Shown: piece after piece, positions 18,917 through 28,222 of the stretch
Position numbering within the stretch: position 1 is the first letter of the stretch
How the letters are laid out: each line of letters begins with the position of its first letter
Origin: Bacteroidales bacterium
GTDB lineage: Bacteria; Bacteroidota; Bacteroidia; Bacteroidales; WCHB1-69
NCBI GenBank assembly: GCA_031272415.1
Contig: JAISTU010000127.1
Coordinates: 1-33,914, forward strand
Length of the DNA: 33,914 nucleotides
Direction: 5' to 3'
Position numbers and translations under genes: made by a program
Notes under the pieces: generated by a model
What the model was told of the DNA's origin: nothing
Database searches by the model: none
What the model saw: only the letters and a program-made list of their open reading frames with translations

Positions 18917-21900
18917 TTATTTTTGTTCTTTAATTTCTTGATTATCAACTAATTTTGTATCCATAAATACAAATTGTTTTCTTAATTTACTTTCTTTATC
19001 TCTTTCGCCTCTGCGGGACATAATGGAGTAAAGGATAGGTACTATAATTAAGGTAACAAGTGTGGAAACGGTCAGACCGCCAATGACAACAATACCCATC
19101 GGCTGCCACATTTCAGAGCCTTCGGAGGTACTGATTGCCATAGGTACCATCCCTAAAATGGTCGTAGCAGCGGTCATCAATACAGGACGCAAACGAGAAC
19201 GACCCGAAAGCGCAATCGCCTCATTGAGTTCGTACCCTCTGTCTCGCATCAAATTGATATAGTCCACCAATACAATTCCATTTTTGACCACAATACCTAT
19301 CAAAAGTATCACTCCCAAAGCACCAATCATATCCAAACTTGTGCCTGTAATCAACAACGCTGCAATAACTCCCGTAATAGCAAACGGTATCGCCATCATG
19401 ATAATAAATGGTTTTGAGAGCGATTCAAATTGAGAAGCCATTACAATATAAACCAACAGCACAATGAGCAATGCTAACGTAATCATATCGCCAAAGGTTT
19501 CCTGTTGGTCTTCATAGGCACCACCGATAGTAACCAATACGCCTTGCGGGATGTCTGTTTTATCAATTTCGGTTTGAATTTCTTTTGCCAACTCGCCCAA
19601 AGATATATCTTGCGGAGTAACAGTAACTTTAACAATACGCTCCCTTCTCTTTCGCTCAATATTTGGGGGAGACCAATATTCTTTTATTTCGGCTAACTCT
19701 TTGAGTTTGATTTGTTTACCTGTCGGAGTCATAATAGTAAACTCTTCAATATCGGTGAGCGAACTTCTGTATTTTTCAGCCAAACGGACTATAATATCAT
19801 ACTCTTCACCGTCTTCTTTGAGATAGCCTGCCAACATTCCATTGACACGATTGCGAATATAAGCCGCTGCTGCCTGATAACTAATGCCGTGCAGGGCTAA
19901 TTTTTCTTTATCGAACACAATTTGCAGTTCGGCACGGTCTTCTTCACGGGAAATAATCACATCTCTCGCCCCTTTGAGTTTCTGTATTTTACGCTTCAAA
20001 TCAGCCGCCAAAACGTTGGTTTTATCAAAATCATAACCATAAATTTCAACATCAACACTGTTTTGATTGCCACCACCGCCCATATTGCTGGCAACAGTTA
20101 CTTGCAGATTGATAATTTCAGGAAATTTAGCCAAATCATTTCTAATCGTTTCTGCTATTTGCCAAATGGTTCGCTCTCTTGCATATTTTTTAGAACATCT
20201 GACTGTCATGCTGATTTTATTGTTATTTGCCTGCGTAAATAGGGACGTAATACCGGCGTCTTCCGAACTGCCGCAAGAGGTTGAAATCAACTCTGTTTCA
20301 GGCACTAATGCCATAATATGATTTTCAATTTCTCTGGCAGTACGGCTGGTCTCTTCTACTCTTGTACCGCGCTGAAGTTCAATGCTTAATGACATTCTAC
20401 CCGAATCTTGGTCAGGCATAAAATTAGTACCTATCATGCCAAATATAAATGGCAATAAAGAGGCTACAAAAATTAGTACCATCGTTATCAATGTTATCCA
20501 CTTATGTCTCAAACATACACGTAAAACTCTTGCATACCATGCATCTACTTTATCTAACGCCTTAACGACTGTATTTTGATAGGTAAGGCGTCTTTTTTTA
20601 CCGTTATTTTCGGTAGTTTTCTTTTTGGATTTCAACAATTTAGCCGAAAGCATTGGCGTCAAAGAAATGGCGGCTACGGTGGAAACGCAGACAACAATGG
20701 TAACAATCCAACCTAACTCTTTGAACATAACTCCTGCCATGCCAGTGAGCATTGTCAGTGGCACAAAAACTGCCACAATGACCAATGTAGTGGCAATTAC
20801 TGACACCCAAACCTCATTAGTGGCATAAATGGCAGCCTCACGAGGCGACGAGCCTCGCTCTATATGCGTGGTAATATTTTCCAACACCACAATCGCATCA
20901 TCCACCACCATCCCAATGGCGACCGTCAATGAGCATAATGAAATGATATTGAGAGAACTACCTACTAATGCCAAATAAATAAATCCGCACAATAATGAGA
21001 TAGGAATTGTTAACGCAATGATAACTGTTGCCCGCCATTTGCCCAAGAAAAACAAAATGACCAAAACAACAAACAACAAAGCATACATTAACGACTCTTG
21101 CAAGCCTGCAATCGCATTTTCAATTTCTTCGGATTGGTCATAAATAAGTTTAAGATTGATGTCAGGGGGGAGTTTTTTCTTAATTTGTTCGAGTTCTTTG
21201 CGTACATCTTTGGCAATTTGTACCGTATTTGCCCCCGATTGTTTCATAATAATTAAGCGGGCGCCGTCTTGTCCGTCAATTTTTTCCTCCAAAGTAATAT
21301 CGCGGATAGTATCGCGTATCGTAGCAATGTCTCGCATAAAAATTTCTTTACCTTCACGACTCAAACCTACCACAATATCATTGATTTCGCTACTTTCTAC
21401 ATATTCACCTTGCACCCGCATTTGATATTGTTCTTTGCCCATTTTGACACTACCGGATGCCAAATTGAAATTATTGGCACCAATAGCCGCTCCGATAGTT
21501 TCCACAGACAAACCATAAGCGTCCACTTTATTGGGGTCAAGGTCAATATAAATATAGCGTTCAGGGGCGCCCGAAATGCTCAACGAACCAATGCCATCCA
21601 CACGATTTAACACATTGATAACATTATCTTCCATGATTTTTTTAAGTCCCGGATAACTTTCTTTTGCCGTAATAGCATATTGCATTATCGGGAAATTGGA
21701 AGTATTTATCTTAAAAATCAATGGACGTGAGCAACCGTCCGGCAAATTGTCATATATCATATCTATTGCCGAGCGGATGTCATTTACTGCCTCATCCAAA
21801 TTGATACCCCACTGAAATTCGAGTGTAACAACGGATATATTATCCTTTGAGGTAGAGGTAATTTCTTTTAATCCGTCCACCGAATTGAGTTGGTCTTCCA

Positions 21901-22099
21901 GCAATTTGGTTACATTCGTTTCCAATTCACTGCCATTGGCTCCCGGATAAGTTGTCATAACCGAAATATAAGGCGGCTCTATCTCAGGAAAAAAGTCAAT
22001 AGGAAGCCGCTGTAATGAAAACAGTCCTAACACTATCACTGCCAAAAAAATCATTAAAACCGTTACAGGTTTATTCACCGAAGTCTTGTATATACTCAT
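18917..22099 (-). CDS. RND-family (AcrB/HAE1-like) efflux transporter
   Basis: 1060 aa; SVNKPVTVLMIFLAVIVLGLFSLQRLPIDFFPEIEPPYISVMTTYPGA; AIGMVVDDAIVVLENI; GIVVKNGIVLVDYIN. Confidence 0.95.
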   Translation of the reverse strand: MSIYKTSVNKPVTVLMIFLAVIVLGLFSLQRLPIDFFPEIEPPYISVMTTYPGANGSELETNVTKLLEDQLNSVDGLKEITSTSKDNISVVTLEFQWGINLDEAVNDIRSAIDMIYDNLPDGCSRPLIFKINTSNFPIMQYAITAKESYPGLKKIMEDNVINVLNRVDGIGSLSISGAPERYIYIDLDPNKVDAYGLSVETIGAAIGANNFNLASGSVKMGKEQYQMRVQGEYVESSEINDIVVGLSREGKEIFMRDIATIRDTIRDITLEEKIDGQDGARLIIMKQSGANTVQIAKDVRKELEQIKKKLPPDINLKLIYDQSEEIENAIAGLQESLMYALLFVVLVILFFLGKWRATVIIALTIPISLLCGFIYLALVGSSLNIISLCSLTVAIGMVVDDAIVVLENITTHIERGSSPREAAIYATNEVWVSVIATTLVIVAVFVPLTMLTGMAGVMFKELGWIVTIVVCVSTVAAISLTPMLSAKLLKSKKKTTENNGKKRRLTYQNTVVKALDKVDAWYARVLRVCLRHKWITLITMVLIFVASLLPFIFGMIGTNFMPDQDSGRMSLSIELQRGTRVEETSRTAREIENHIMALVPETELISTSCGSSEDAGITSLFTQANNNKISMTVRCSKKYARERTIWQIAETIRNDLAKFPEIINLQVTVASNMGGGGNQNSVDVEIYGYDFDKTNVLAADLKRKIQKLKGARDVIISREEDRAELQIVFDKEKLALHGISYQAAAAYIRNRVNGMLAGYLKEDGEEYDIIVRLAEKYRSSLTDIEEFTIMTPTGKQIKLKELAEIKEYWSPPNIERKRRERIVKVTVTPQDISLGELAKEIQTEIDKTDIPQGVLVTIGGAYEDQQETFGDMITLALLIVLLVYIVMASQFESLSKPFIIMMAIPFAITGVIAALLITGTSLDMIGALGVILLIGIVVKNGIVLVDYINLMRDRGYELNEAIALSGRSRLRPVLMTAATTILGMVPMAISTSEGSEMWQPMGIVVIGGLTVSTLVTLIIVPILYSIMSRRGERDKESKLRKQFVFMDTKLVDNQEIKEQK

Positions 22100-22327
22100 T
22101 GATTTGCTATCTTTTTAGTATGTATTTTTAGTTAATTTTTTTATTCTTTTCACAAAACTATAAAAACTAAAATAGTTTTTACAGTACTAATACAAATATC
22201 ATGCCAAAAAAATTAGAGTAATTTTCAATTTTCAACTTTTTTCAATTTTTAATTCTCCACTCAAAAAAAAGTGTAATTTTGCAAAATAAAAATATGTATT
22301 ACAATAAATTATAAAGAAATTAAGAAG

Positions 22328-24064
22328 ATGTTTAGAAAAAGAAAGTATCGTGATAATCAAAGCAAAATAATGATTTTGATGGTTTTAGTAGGAATGTTTT
22401 TTATGGTTTCGGGGCAAAAAGCATTTGATAAACAAAAAGAGGTCGATTCTCTTTGTAATGTTATCAAAACAGCCAAAGGAATAAAAAAATTAGAGAACTA
22501 TAAAGAACTGATGAACGCAACAGCCTATAATCCTGATATTGAGGCTTCTTATAAATATATAGACGAGTATATAGCCGAAACAAAAAAACAAAAAAATATA
22601 GAACATGAAATAAAAGCAAGAGCAGCCAAAGTACAAATGCTGTTCAAACATCATCATCACACAGAAAATTGTACATTTGAGACTGAATATGAGCGATTTA
22701 TGAAGTTTGCATACCAACATAAAGCATGGGACTACTATTTTGAGGTATGGCATCAGTATGTTTATTTTTTGATAGAAGAAAATAAGTATTCGGATGCGTT
22801 TTTAGAAGCCCAAAAAATGTACAAAATCGGACAATCTGAAAACAATTATGTCGGGGTGGGATATGCTTGCTTTTTCACAGGACTAATTTATGCCAACAAT
22901 GATTTTGCGGATAAAGCCTTGCCGTTTTATGCAGAAGCCATTCAACATTTTCACCCATTGATAAAAGAGTCCAACGTGTTAAAGTCTTTTCCGTTGTGGG
23001 TAACATACGCAGAATACATTTATGCGTTGCAAAAGGTGGGAAAATATGAGCAAACTTTACCGCTCATTGCAGAGTGGGAGAAAGAGCAACAAAAAAGAGA
23101 CCAATGGCGAAAATATAAAGAATATATAGGCTGGTTTAATATTGACCACAAAAAAATTATTACCTACATGGGACTAAAGCAATTTGACAAAGCACAGCAA
23201 TATTTTGATACAATAGATGCTTATATTGACTATATTAACGACCACAATATGTCCTCTTACATGGGTACAAAATTAGATTTTTACATGCAAACCGGTCAAA
23301 CGCAAAAGGCACTCAAATATGTAGATTCGGTGATTGCATTTGAGACCCAATATCACGGCGGCTCGCATTTATACAACAGAAAAAAAGAGAAAGCGATTTT
23401 ATTGCGGAATACAGGTTATGTTGATACTGCCACTTTTGACATGCTTTTGGACTACATGAACTACACAGATAAATTTGAAAAAGAAAAAACGGCTGAACAA
23501 CTGAATTTGTTTAACACTGAATATCAAGTAGATAGAATTACATTAGAGAAAAAAAGAAACCTTTTACTTTTTATTGCCGCTGCCGTCATTGCGGGGCTAT
23601 TGTTGCTTTTGTTGGTAGTTTATTTCCTCTATTCTCGTAAAATACATAGGAAAAATCGTGCTATTGTTGCACAAATTTTAGAGCAAAATCAACAAGCCAA
23701 ACAAAAATTACATCATTCGCCGCCCACCAAAGAACAACTTTTATTCGATAAGTTGGAGAAATATATGCAACAAAGTCAATCTTATCTCACTGAAAATGTG
23801 AATATAAGCGATATTTCACGTCAACTTGCCACCAATGAAAAATATTTGCAAAATGCTATCAAAGAGTGTGTAAATATGACTTTTGCAGTCTATATCAATA
23901 CATTACGACTGCAATTTGCCTGCTCAATGTTGAGCAATCCCAACAATCAAGCCACTATTGACAGCATTGCATTGGATAGTGGATTTGGGAATAGAGTGCA
24001 TTTTCACCGACTTTTTGTCCAAAAATACGGCATTTCACCGGGAGAATTTAGGAAAAATTCGTAA
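22328..24064 (+). CDS. Membrane-anchored TPR regulator with C-terminal AraC-type HTH
   Basis: N-terminal signal/TM, TPR-like repeats, TM FIAAAVIAGLLLLLLVVYFLY, C-terminal ISDISRQLATNEKYLQNAIKE...SIALDSGFGNRVHFHRLFVQKYGISPGEFRK. Confidence 0.85.
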   Translation: MFRKRKYRDNQSKIMILMVLVGMFFMVSGQKAFDKQKEVDSLCNVIKTAKGIKKLENYKELMNATAYNPDIEASYKYIDEYIAETKKQKNIEHEIKARAAKVQMLFKHHHHTENCTFETEYERFMKFAYQHKAWDYYFEVWHQYVYFLIEENKYSDAFLEAQKMYKIGQSENNYVGVGYACFFTGLIYANNDFADKALPFYAEAIQHFHPLIKESNVLKSFPLWVTYAEYIYALQKVGKYEQTLPLIAEWEKEQQKRDQWRKYKEYIGWFNIDHKKIITYMGLKQFDKAQQYFDTIDAYIDYINDHNMSSYMGTKLDFYMQTGQTQKALKYVDSVIAFETQYHGGSHLYNRKKEKAILLRNTGYVDTATFDMLLDYMNYTDKFEKEKTAEQLNLFNTEYQVDRITLEKKRNLLLFIAAAVIAGLLLLLLVVYFLYSRKIHRKNRAIVAQILEQNQQAKQKLHHSPPTKEQLLFDKLEKYMQQSQSYLTENVNISDISRQLATNEKYLQNAIKECVNMTFAVYINTLRLQFACSMLSNPNNQATIDSIALDSGFGNRVHFHRLFVQKYGISPGEFRKNS

Positions 24065-24079
24065 AAAACATCCTGCAAT

Positions 24080-24667
24080 TTAAAAATATCTTCGTGTATG
24101 TTGTTGATATTCAATATATTTATTGCCAAATTTGCGAATTAGGAATTTTTCTTCCCGCAATATTTGAAAATGAATGCCAATAAATGAGCAAAGGGCTAAT
24201 ATTATGATAATTACGTTTGGAAAGACAAGCATTATGCCGGCAAAATACATATCCATAAACAGAAATATGGGGTTGCGAGAGTAAGCAAATGCACCTGTGG
24301 TTATCAATTCATTGCTTGTTTTTTCGTCAATGCCAATACGCCAACTTTTTCCAAATGAAAGCAATGCCCATAAAAATATTGCTAATCCACTGTAACACAG
24401 AATGATTCCTACATATTTCAGCCAAGCAAAATACACCACAAAATCCGTTAGAAATGAAAATTGAAGCACTGCCAAAATTATCAACACATTCCACAGCAAC
24501 AGAAAAGGTGCTAATATGTTTTCCAACATCTTTTCGAGCATTGTGCCTTTGCTTGTTCCTATTGACCAGACTTTTACGCTCTGACAATAAAGCATAACCG
24601 TTCTGCCGATAAACAGAACATTGAACAGCACAAGACTTGTTAAAATTAAAATATTTGTTGCAGCCAT
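24080..24667 (-). CDS. Isoprenylcysteine carboxyl methyltransferase/PEMT-like membrane methyltransferase
   Basis: TTGAFAYSRNPIFLFMDMYFAGIMLVFPN...REEKFLIRKFGNKYIEYQQHTRRYF. Confidence 0.82.
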   Translation of the reverse strand: MAATNILILTSLVLFNVLFIGRTVMLYCQSVKVWSIGTSKGTMLEKMLENILAPFLLLWNVLIILAVLQFSFLTDFVVYFAWLKYVGIILCYSGLAIFLWALLSFGKSWRIGIDEKTSNELITTGAFAYSRNPIFLFMDMYFAGIMLVFPNVIIIILALCSFIGIHFQILREEKFLIRKFGNKYIEYQQHTRRYF

Positions 24668-24668
24668 T

Positions 24669-24935
24669 TTATTGTTTTTTCCAACGCTCTAAACGTCTGA
24701 AACCCCGTGTAAAGAGCCACGCTTTAAGTTTATTATGACCGTTTTTAATCATTGCTTGTCGGCAAAATTCTTGAAATTCATCTACCGTCATTCCTTCCCC
24801 TGCAAGCACTCCGTTTTGATAGCAATACATGCAAAATTTCTCACTTTTACTACCGTCTGCATTTGTGCCTTCGTTATTTGTGCGTTTGTCTAACGGCATT
24901 CCACAACTTTGGCAAAACTTTTTTTTATTATCCAT
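24669..24935 (-). CDS. Putative zinc-ribbon protein
   Basis: MDNKKKFCQSCGMPLDKRTNNEGTNADGSKSEKFCMYCYQNGVLAGEGMTVDEFQEFC; CxxC...CxxC. ATG at 24935 preferred over the listed 25004, which lies upstream of the promoter at 24983-24990. Confidence 0.78.
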   Translation of the reverse strand: MDNKKKFCQSCGMPLDKRTNNEGTNADGSKSEKFCMYCYQNGVLAGEGMTVDEFQEFCRQAMIKNGHNKLKAWLFTRGFRRLERWKKQ

Positions 24936-24982
24936 TTTGAATTGATTTTTTATGCCCACTTGGGCGGTTAATAATAACTCTG

Positions 24983-24990
24983 CAAAGATA
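24983..24990 (-). promoter_or_regulatory. Bacteroidetes -7 promoter element for the zinc-ribbon gene
   Basis: CAAAGATA on +, upstream of ATG 24935. Confidence 0.6.
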
Positions 24991-25002
24991 CACCTTTTCG
25001 TC

Positions 25003-25036
25003 AATTAAAAATTAAAAATTAAGAATTAAGAGAGAT
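25003..25036. repeat. Heptamer array upstream of the zinc-ribbon gene
   Basis: AATTAAA AATTAAA AATTAAG AATTAAG AG. Confidence 0.8.
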
Positions 25037-25134
25037 GCATATTTTATTCTTTTTGGGGTCAATTATTATCATCGCATATAGGTTTATAATTGACCATAAG
25101 TATACTTTTTTTTGTATTTATGGTCAGTTATAAA

Positions 25135-25261
25135 AACAAGTTATTAAGTATAATTCTTTGATTTACAATACAATATGTTTATTACGAACTATGTCAAAAA
25201 TCATAATAAAAGTGAGATGTAAAACCTACCTCGTTTTGCTAACATATTGAAATGTGGAGCG
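25135..25261 (-). pseudogene. Decayed 3'-terminal fragment of the DUF234-type ATPase gene (unit 1)
   Basis: Frame colinear without indels to the intact C-terminus: HISIC*QNEVGFTSHFYYDF*HSS**TYCIVNQRIILNNLFL* versus FEYVSKTKKALHLTFITTFGVVHNKRYSIVQKEITLDDIFL*. Confidence 0.82.
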
Positions 25262-25344
25262 TTTTTTCAGATTATTAGCATCTCTTGCAAGATTTATAAT
25301 TGACCATAAGTATACTTTTTTTGGCACTTATGGTCAGTTATAAA

Positions 25345-25470
25345 AACAAGTTATTAAGTATAATCATTTGATTTACAATGTAATATGATTATTACGAACT
25401 ACGTCAAATTTATAATAAAAGTGAGATATAAACCCTACCTCGTTTTGCTAACATATTGAAATGTGGAGAG
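25345..25470 (-). pseudogene. Decayed 3'-terminal fragment of the DUF234-type ATPase gene (unit 2)
   Basis: Near-identical to unit 1; ends ...YYIVNQMIILNNLFL* in the same frame as the intact gene ...RYSIVQKEITLDDIFL*. Confidence 0.82.
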
Positions 25471-25550
25471 TTTTTATTTTCAGATTATTATTATCGCTTG
25501 CAAGATTTATAATTGACCATAAGTATACTTTTTTTGGCACTTATGGTCAA

Positions 25551-26972
25551 TTATAAAAATATGTCATCAAGCGTAATTTCCTTTTGTACAATGCTATAAC
25601 GCTTATTATGAACTACTCCAAATGTTGTAATAAAAGTGAGATGTAAAGCCTTCTTTGTTTTGCTAACATACTCAAATGCAGCGAGTTTGTTCCTAAGGTT
25701 GGCTTCATACGCTTTTGAAATGATAAATGGCGAGTTAGAAAATTTCATTTCGCAAATGTTTATCACGCCGTCTTTGCGGTCTATCAGCAAATCTATTTGG
25801 CAACCATCGTAATTATCCGTTTTGTCTGTTGCCCATGCTGACACGCCGGATTGGACGCCGGAGATACCAAGTGTGCGTTTTATTTCGCTAACATGCTGTA
25901 AAACAAGCGATTCGAAGGCATATCCTGCCCACGTATTCCGCAACGGAGTATTGAGGCTGTTTGTCCAAAAATTCTCATCTTTGCTATTATAATTCTCCAA
26001 AAAGTTGAAATAAAATAGGGTATAGGCATCAAGCAACTGATAGAGGCGGTCTCGCTTTTTTTTGTGCAAAGCATTGTAAGAACGGATAAAACCACAACTT
26101 TCAAGGTTAATCAGAATTTCGGTCAGTTCTCTGCCACTTTTTTTGGTAATCTCGCTAATTTCGCCACGTGTTAAACCTTTGTTTTTGAGGCTCAAAGCAG
26201 AAACTGTTGCCACATAATTTTCCGATTTTCTAAACAGTGAGGCATATAGGTTTGAAAATTCGTTCTTCAATTTAGCGTTCTGCTTAAAGCACAGATTATC
26301 AATATTTTGCGACAAACTTAATCCTTTTTCAAACAAACTAAGATAATATGGAATTCCCCCAAAAATCATATATGCTTCGGCAATTTCCTGCCTGCCAAGC
26401 ATGATTTTATGCGACAAAAAATATTGTTCTGTTTCGCTTATATTGAAAGGTTGCAAGAAAAGCGTGGCAGTCAATCGATTATGTAAACCGCCATGATTGT
26501 TGATAATTTTGTTCGTAATCCACGAAGTCGCTGAACCGCAAATTATCAGCATAATATCATCTCTTCCACAAGCCCACCCGTTCCAAAAATGTTCCAATGC
26601 TGTTAAAAAGCCTGCTCTCGGAGTGTCTAACCACGAAATTTCATCAATAAAGACCACCTTTCGCTTTGTGCGAGACTTTTTCAACTGTGCAATAAGTTGC
26701 TCGAAGGCGTACAACCAGTTTTTTGCGACCGGCAATTGCTTGTTAAAACAGCGGTTGAGCGTCAAATTAAAGTTGGCAAGTTGCGTTTTAGTGTCTGTGT
26801 TTGCCAATCCTGCTAAGTCAAATATCAGCCTGTTGCCAAATAACTGTCTGATTAAAAACGTTTTACCAACACGGCGCCTCCCACATACCGCTATAAATTC
26901 TGCATTTTCCGAATTATAAAGGTCAGTCAATTTTTGCGTTTCGCTTTGTCTTCCAATAATTTTCTTGTCCAT
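25551..26972 (-). CDS. AAA ATPase with C-terminal DUF234-like PD-(D/E)XK nuclease domain (COG1672-like)
   Basis: Walker A CGRRRVGKTFL, Walker B KVVFIDEISWLD, GSATSWI sensor; C-terminal QIDLLIDRKDGVINICEMKFS nuclease-type motif. Confidence 0.9.
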   Translation of the reverse strand: MDKKIIGRQSETQKLTDLYNSENAEFIAVCGRRRVGKTFLIRQLFGNRLIFDLAGLANTDTKTQLANFNLTLNRCFNKQLPVAKNWLYAFEQLIAQLKKSRTKRKVVFIDEISWLDTPRAGFLTALEHFWNGWACGRDDIMLIICGSATSWITNKIINNHGGLHNRLTATLFLQPFNISETEQYFLSHKIMLGRQEIAEAYMIFGGIPYYLSLFEKGLSLSQNIDNLCFKQNAKLKNEFSNLYASLFRKSENYVATVSALSLKNKGLTRGEISEITKKSGRELTEILINLESCGFIRSYNALHKKKRDRLYQLLDAYTLFYFNFLENYNSKDENFWTNSLNTPLRNTWAGYAFESLVLQHVSEIKRTLGISGVQSGVSAWATDKTDNYDGCQIDLLIDRKDGVINICEMKFSNSPFIISKAYEANLRNKLAAFEYVSKTKKALHLTFITTFGVVHNKRYSIVQKEITLDDIFL

Positions 26973-26980
26973 ACATCTCT

Positions 26981-27031
26981 TTTATAATTGACCATAAGTA
27001 TATAAAAAATAGCACTTATGGTCAGATATAA
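26981..27031. repeat. Fourth palindrome copy, immediately upstream of the ATPase start codon
   Basis: TTTATAATTGACCATAAGTATATAAAAAATAGCACTTATGGTCAGATATAA; begins 8 nt upstream of the ATG at 26972. Confidence 0.9.
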
Positions 27032-27149
27032 CTATTTTTTTACGCATAGACAACGTAATTTTTGCATTTTTATTGTTTTTACAAAATCATTTTTTTGCAT
27101 CCTTTGGGGAAAAGTTTTTTTAATTGAAAATTATATAACAAATTGATAC

Positions 27150-27962
27150 TCAAACAGTTACAATCTTCATTCCGATTTGCTTCCTTTCTACTGATTTTAC
27201 GATGCTGATACTCAATTGATAAAGCAAAAAAACAGGAACACTTACTAAAAGGAGTGTAAAAATATCAGTTGTAGGAGTAATGATGGCGGAAAGGATCAAA
27301 ATCAATACCAAAGCATGTTTGCGATATTTTTTGAGTAGAGAGACTTTTAAAACCCCAATTTTTGCCAAAATCCAAGCCAAAACAGGCAATTCAAACAATA
27401 TGCCTAACAACAACGTAATCAATAAAAAAGTATCAATATACGAATTGATGGTAAACATATTTTCCACTGTTTCACTGATTTGATAATTGGCAAGGAAGCG
27501 AAACGAAAACGGAAAAACAACAAAATAACTCAATAATGCCCCCAAAAAAAAGAACAAAAATGACATAAAAATCAAATATGTCGTATATTTTTTCTCTTTT
27601 GTATAAAGTGCGGGCGAAATAAAGCCGTAAAGTTGGTACACAATATAAGGCGCTGTCAGCAAAAGTGCCGTATAAAGCGTAACTTTTATGTGTATCAAAA
27701 ATTGTGAAGTAAGTTGCGTACTTACCAAATGAAAAGCCGAATTGTCCGAAAATGCAAAATGAAAAGAAAAATATTCCCCCAATTGCCTGAGCAGCCTAAA
27801 TGTAACAAAATCAGCACTTTGAGGTGCAAAAATTACGGCAAAAATAGGTGTTTTGAAAAAAAATGCAACTATCGTAATCGCAAATACAACAACGATAATG
27901 CGAAAAAGCATCTTTCGCAATACCTCTACATGCCCCCAAAAAGTCAGCAGATTACTGCTCAT
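27150..27962 (-). CDS. tatC: Sec-independent protein translocase TatC
   Basis: FWGHVEVLRKMLFRIIVV, six TM pattern, FGFISPALYTKEKKY-type segment; start likely MSSNLLTFWGH at 27962. Confidence 0.93.
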   Translation of the reverse strand: MSSNLLTFWGHVEVLRKMLFRIIVVVFAITIVAFFFKTPIFAVIFAPQSADFVTFRLLRQLGEYFSFHFAFSDNSAFHLVSTQLTSQFLIHIKVTLYTALLLTAPYIVYQLYGFISPALYTKEKKYTTYLIFMSFLFFFLGALLSYFVVFPFSFRFLANYQISETVENMFTINSYIDTFLLITLLLGILFELPVLAWILAKIGVLKVSLLKKYRKHALVLILILSAIITPTTDIFTLLLVSVPVFLLYQLSISIVKSVERKQIGMKIVTV

Positions 27963-28167
27963 TATTGTTGGGCGTAGTATCCTTTTTTTGTTCGGCATTT
28001 TCGCTGGCATCCGTGCCGTTCATGCCGTCTTTAAAACTTTTAACGCCCTTGCCTAATCCACGCATCATTTCAGGGATTTTTTTACCACCAAAAAGCAACA
28101 AAATGATTAACGCAATCACTATCAACTCCGGCACACCCAAACTACCTAAAAACAACAAAATATTCAT
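27952..28167 (-). CDS. tatA: Sec-independent protein translocase TatA
   Basis: GVPELIVIALIILLLFGGKKIPEMMRGLGKGVKSFKDGM. Confidence 0.95.
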   Translation of the reverse strand: MNILLFLGSLGVPELIVIALIILLLFGGKKIPEMMRGLGKGVKSFKDGMNGTDASENAEQKKDTTPNNNEQ

Positions 28168-28222
28168 GATAATACCATTTTCTGTTTAATAAATAAAAAA
28201 CAATAACGATTTTTTGCTGAAA

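Larger units (their letters stand above)
25083..25557. repeat. Array of three ~50-bp palindromes with ~210-bp period; the two complete units carry decayed copies of the ATPase gene 3' end
   Basis: TTTATAATTGACCATAAG at 25083, 25293 and 25506 (spacings 210 and 213), each followed by the opposing arm CTTATGGTCA[A/G]TTATAAA, then sequence colinear with 25551-25680. Confidence 0.9.

Noticed and set aside
19062-21610. Several plus-strand ORFs of 60-113 aa across the RND gene
   Set aside because: Antisense to a clear 1060-aa transporter; typical shadow ORFs.
25083-25557. Regularly spaced repeats resembling a CRISPR array
   Set aside because: Period is ~210 bp, the intervals are homologous to each other and to the ATPase gene 3' end, and no cas genes are present.
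27952-28189. Plus-strand ORFs over tatA/tatC (27853..28056, 27965..28189)
   Set aside because: Antisense to well-supported tatA and tatC.
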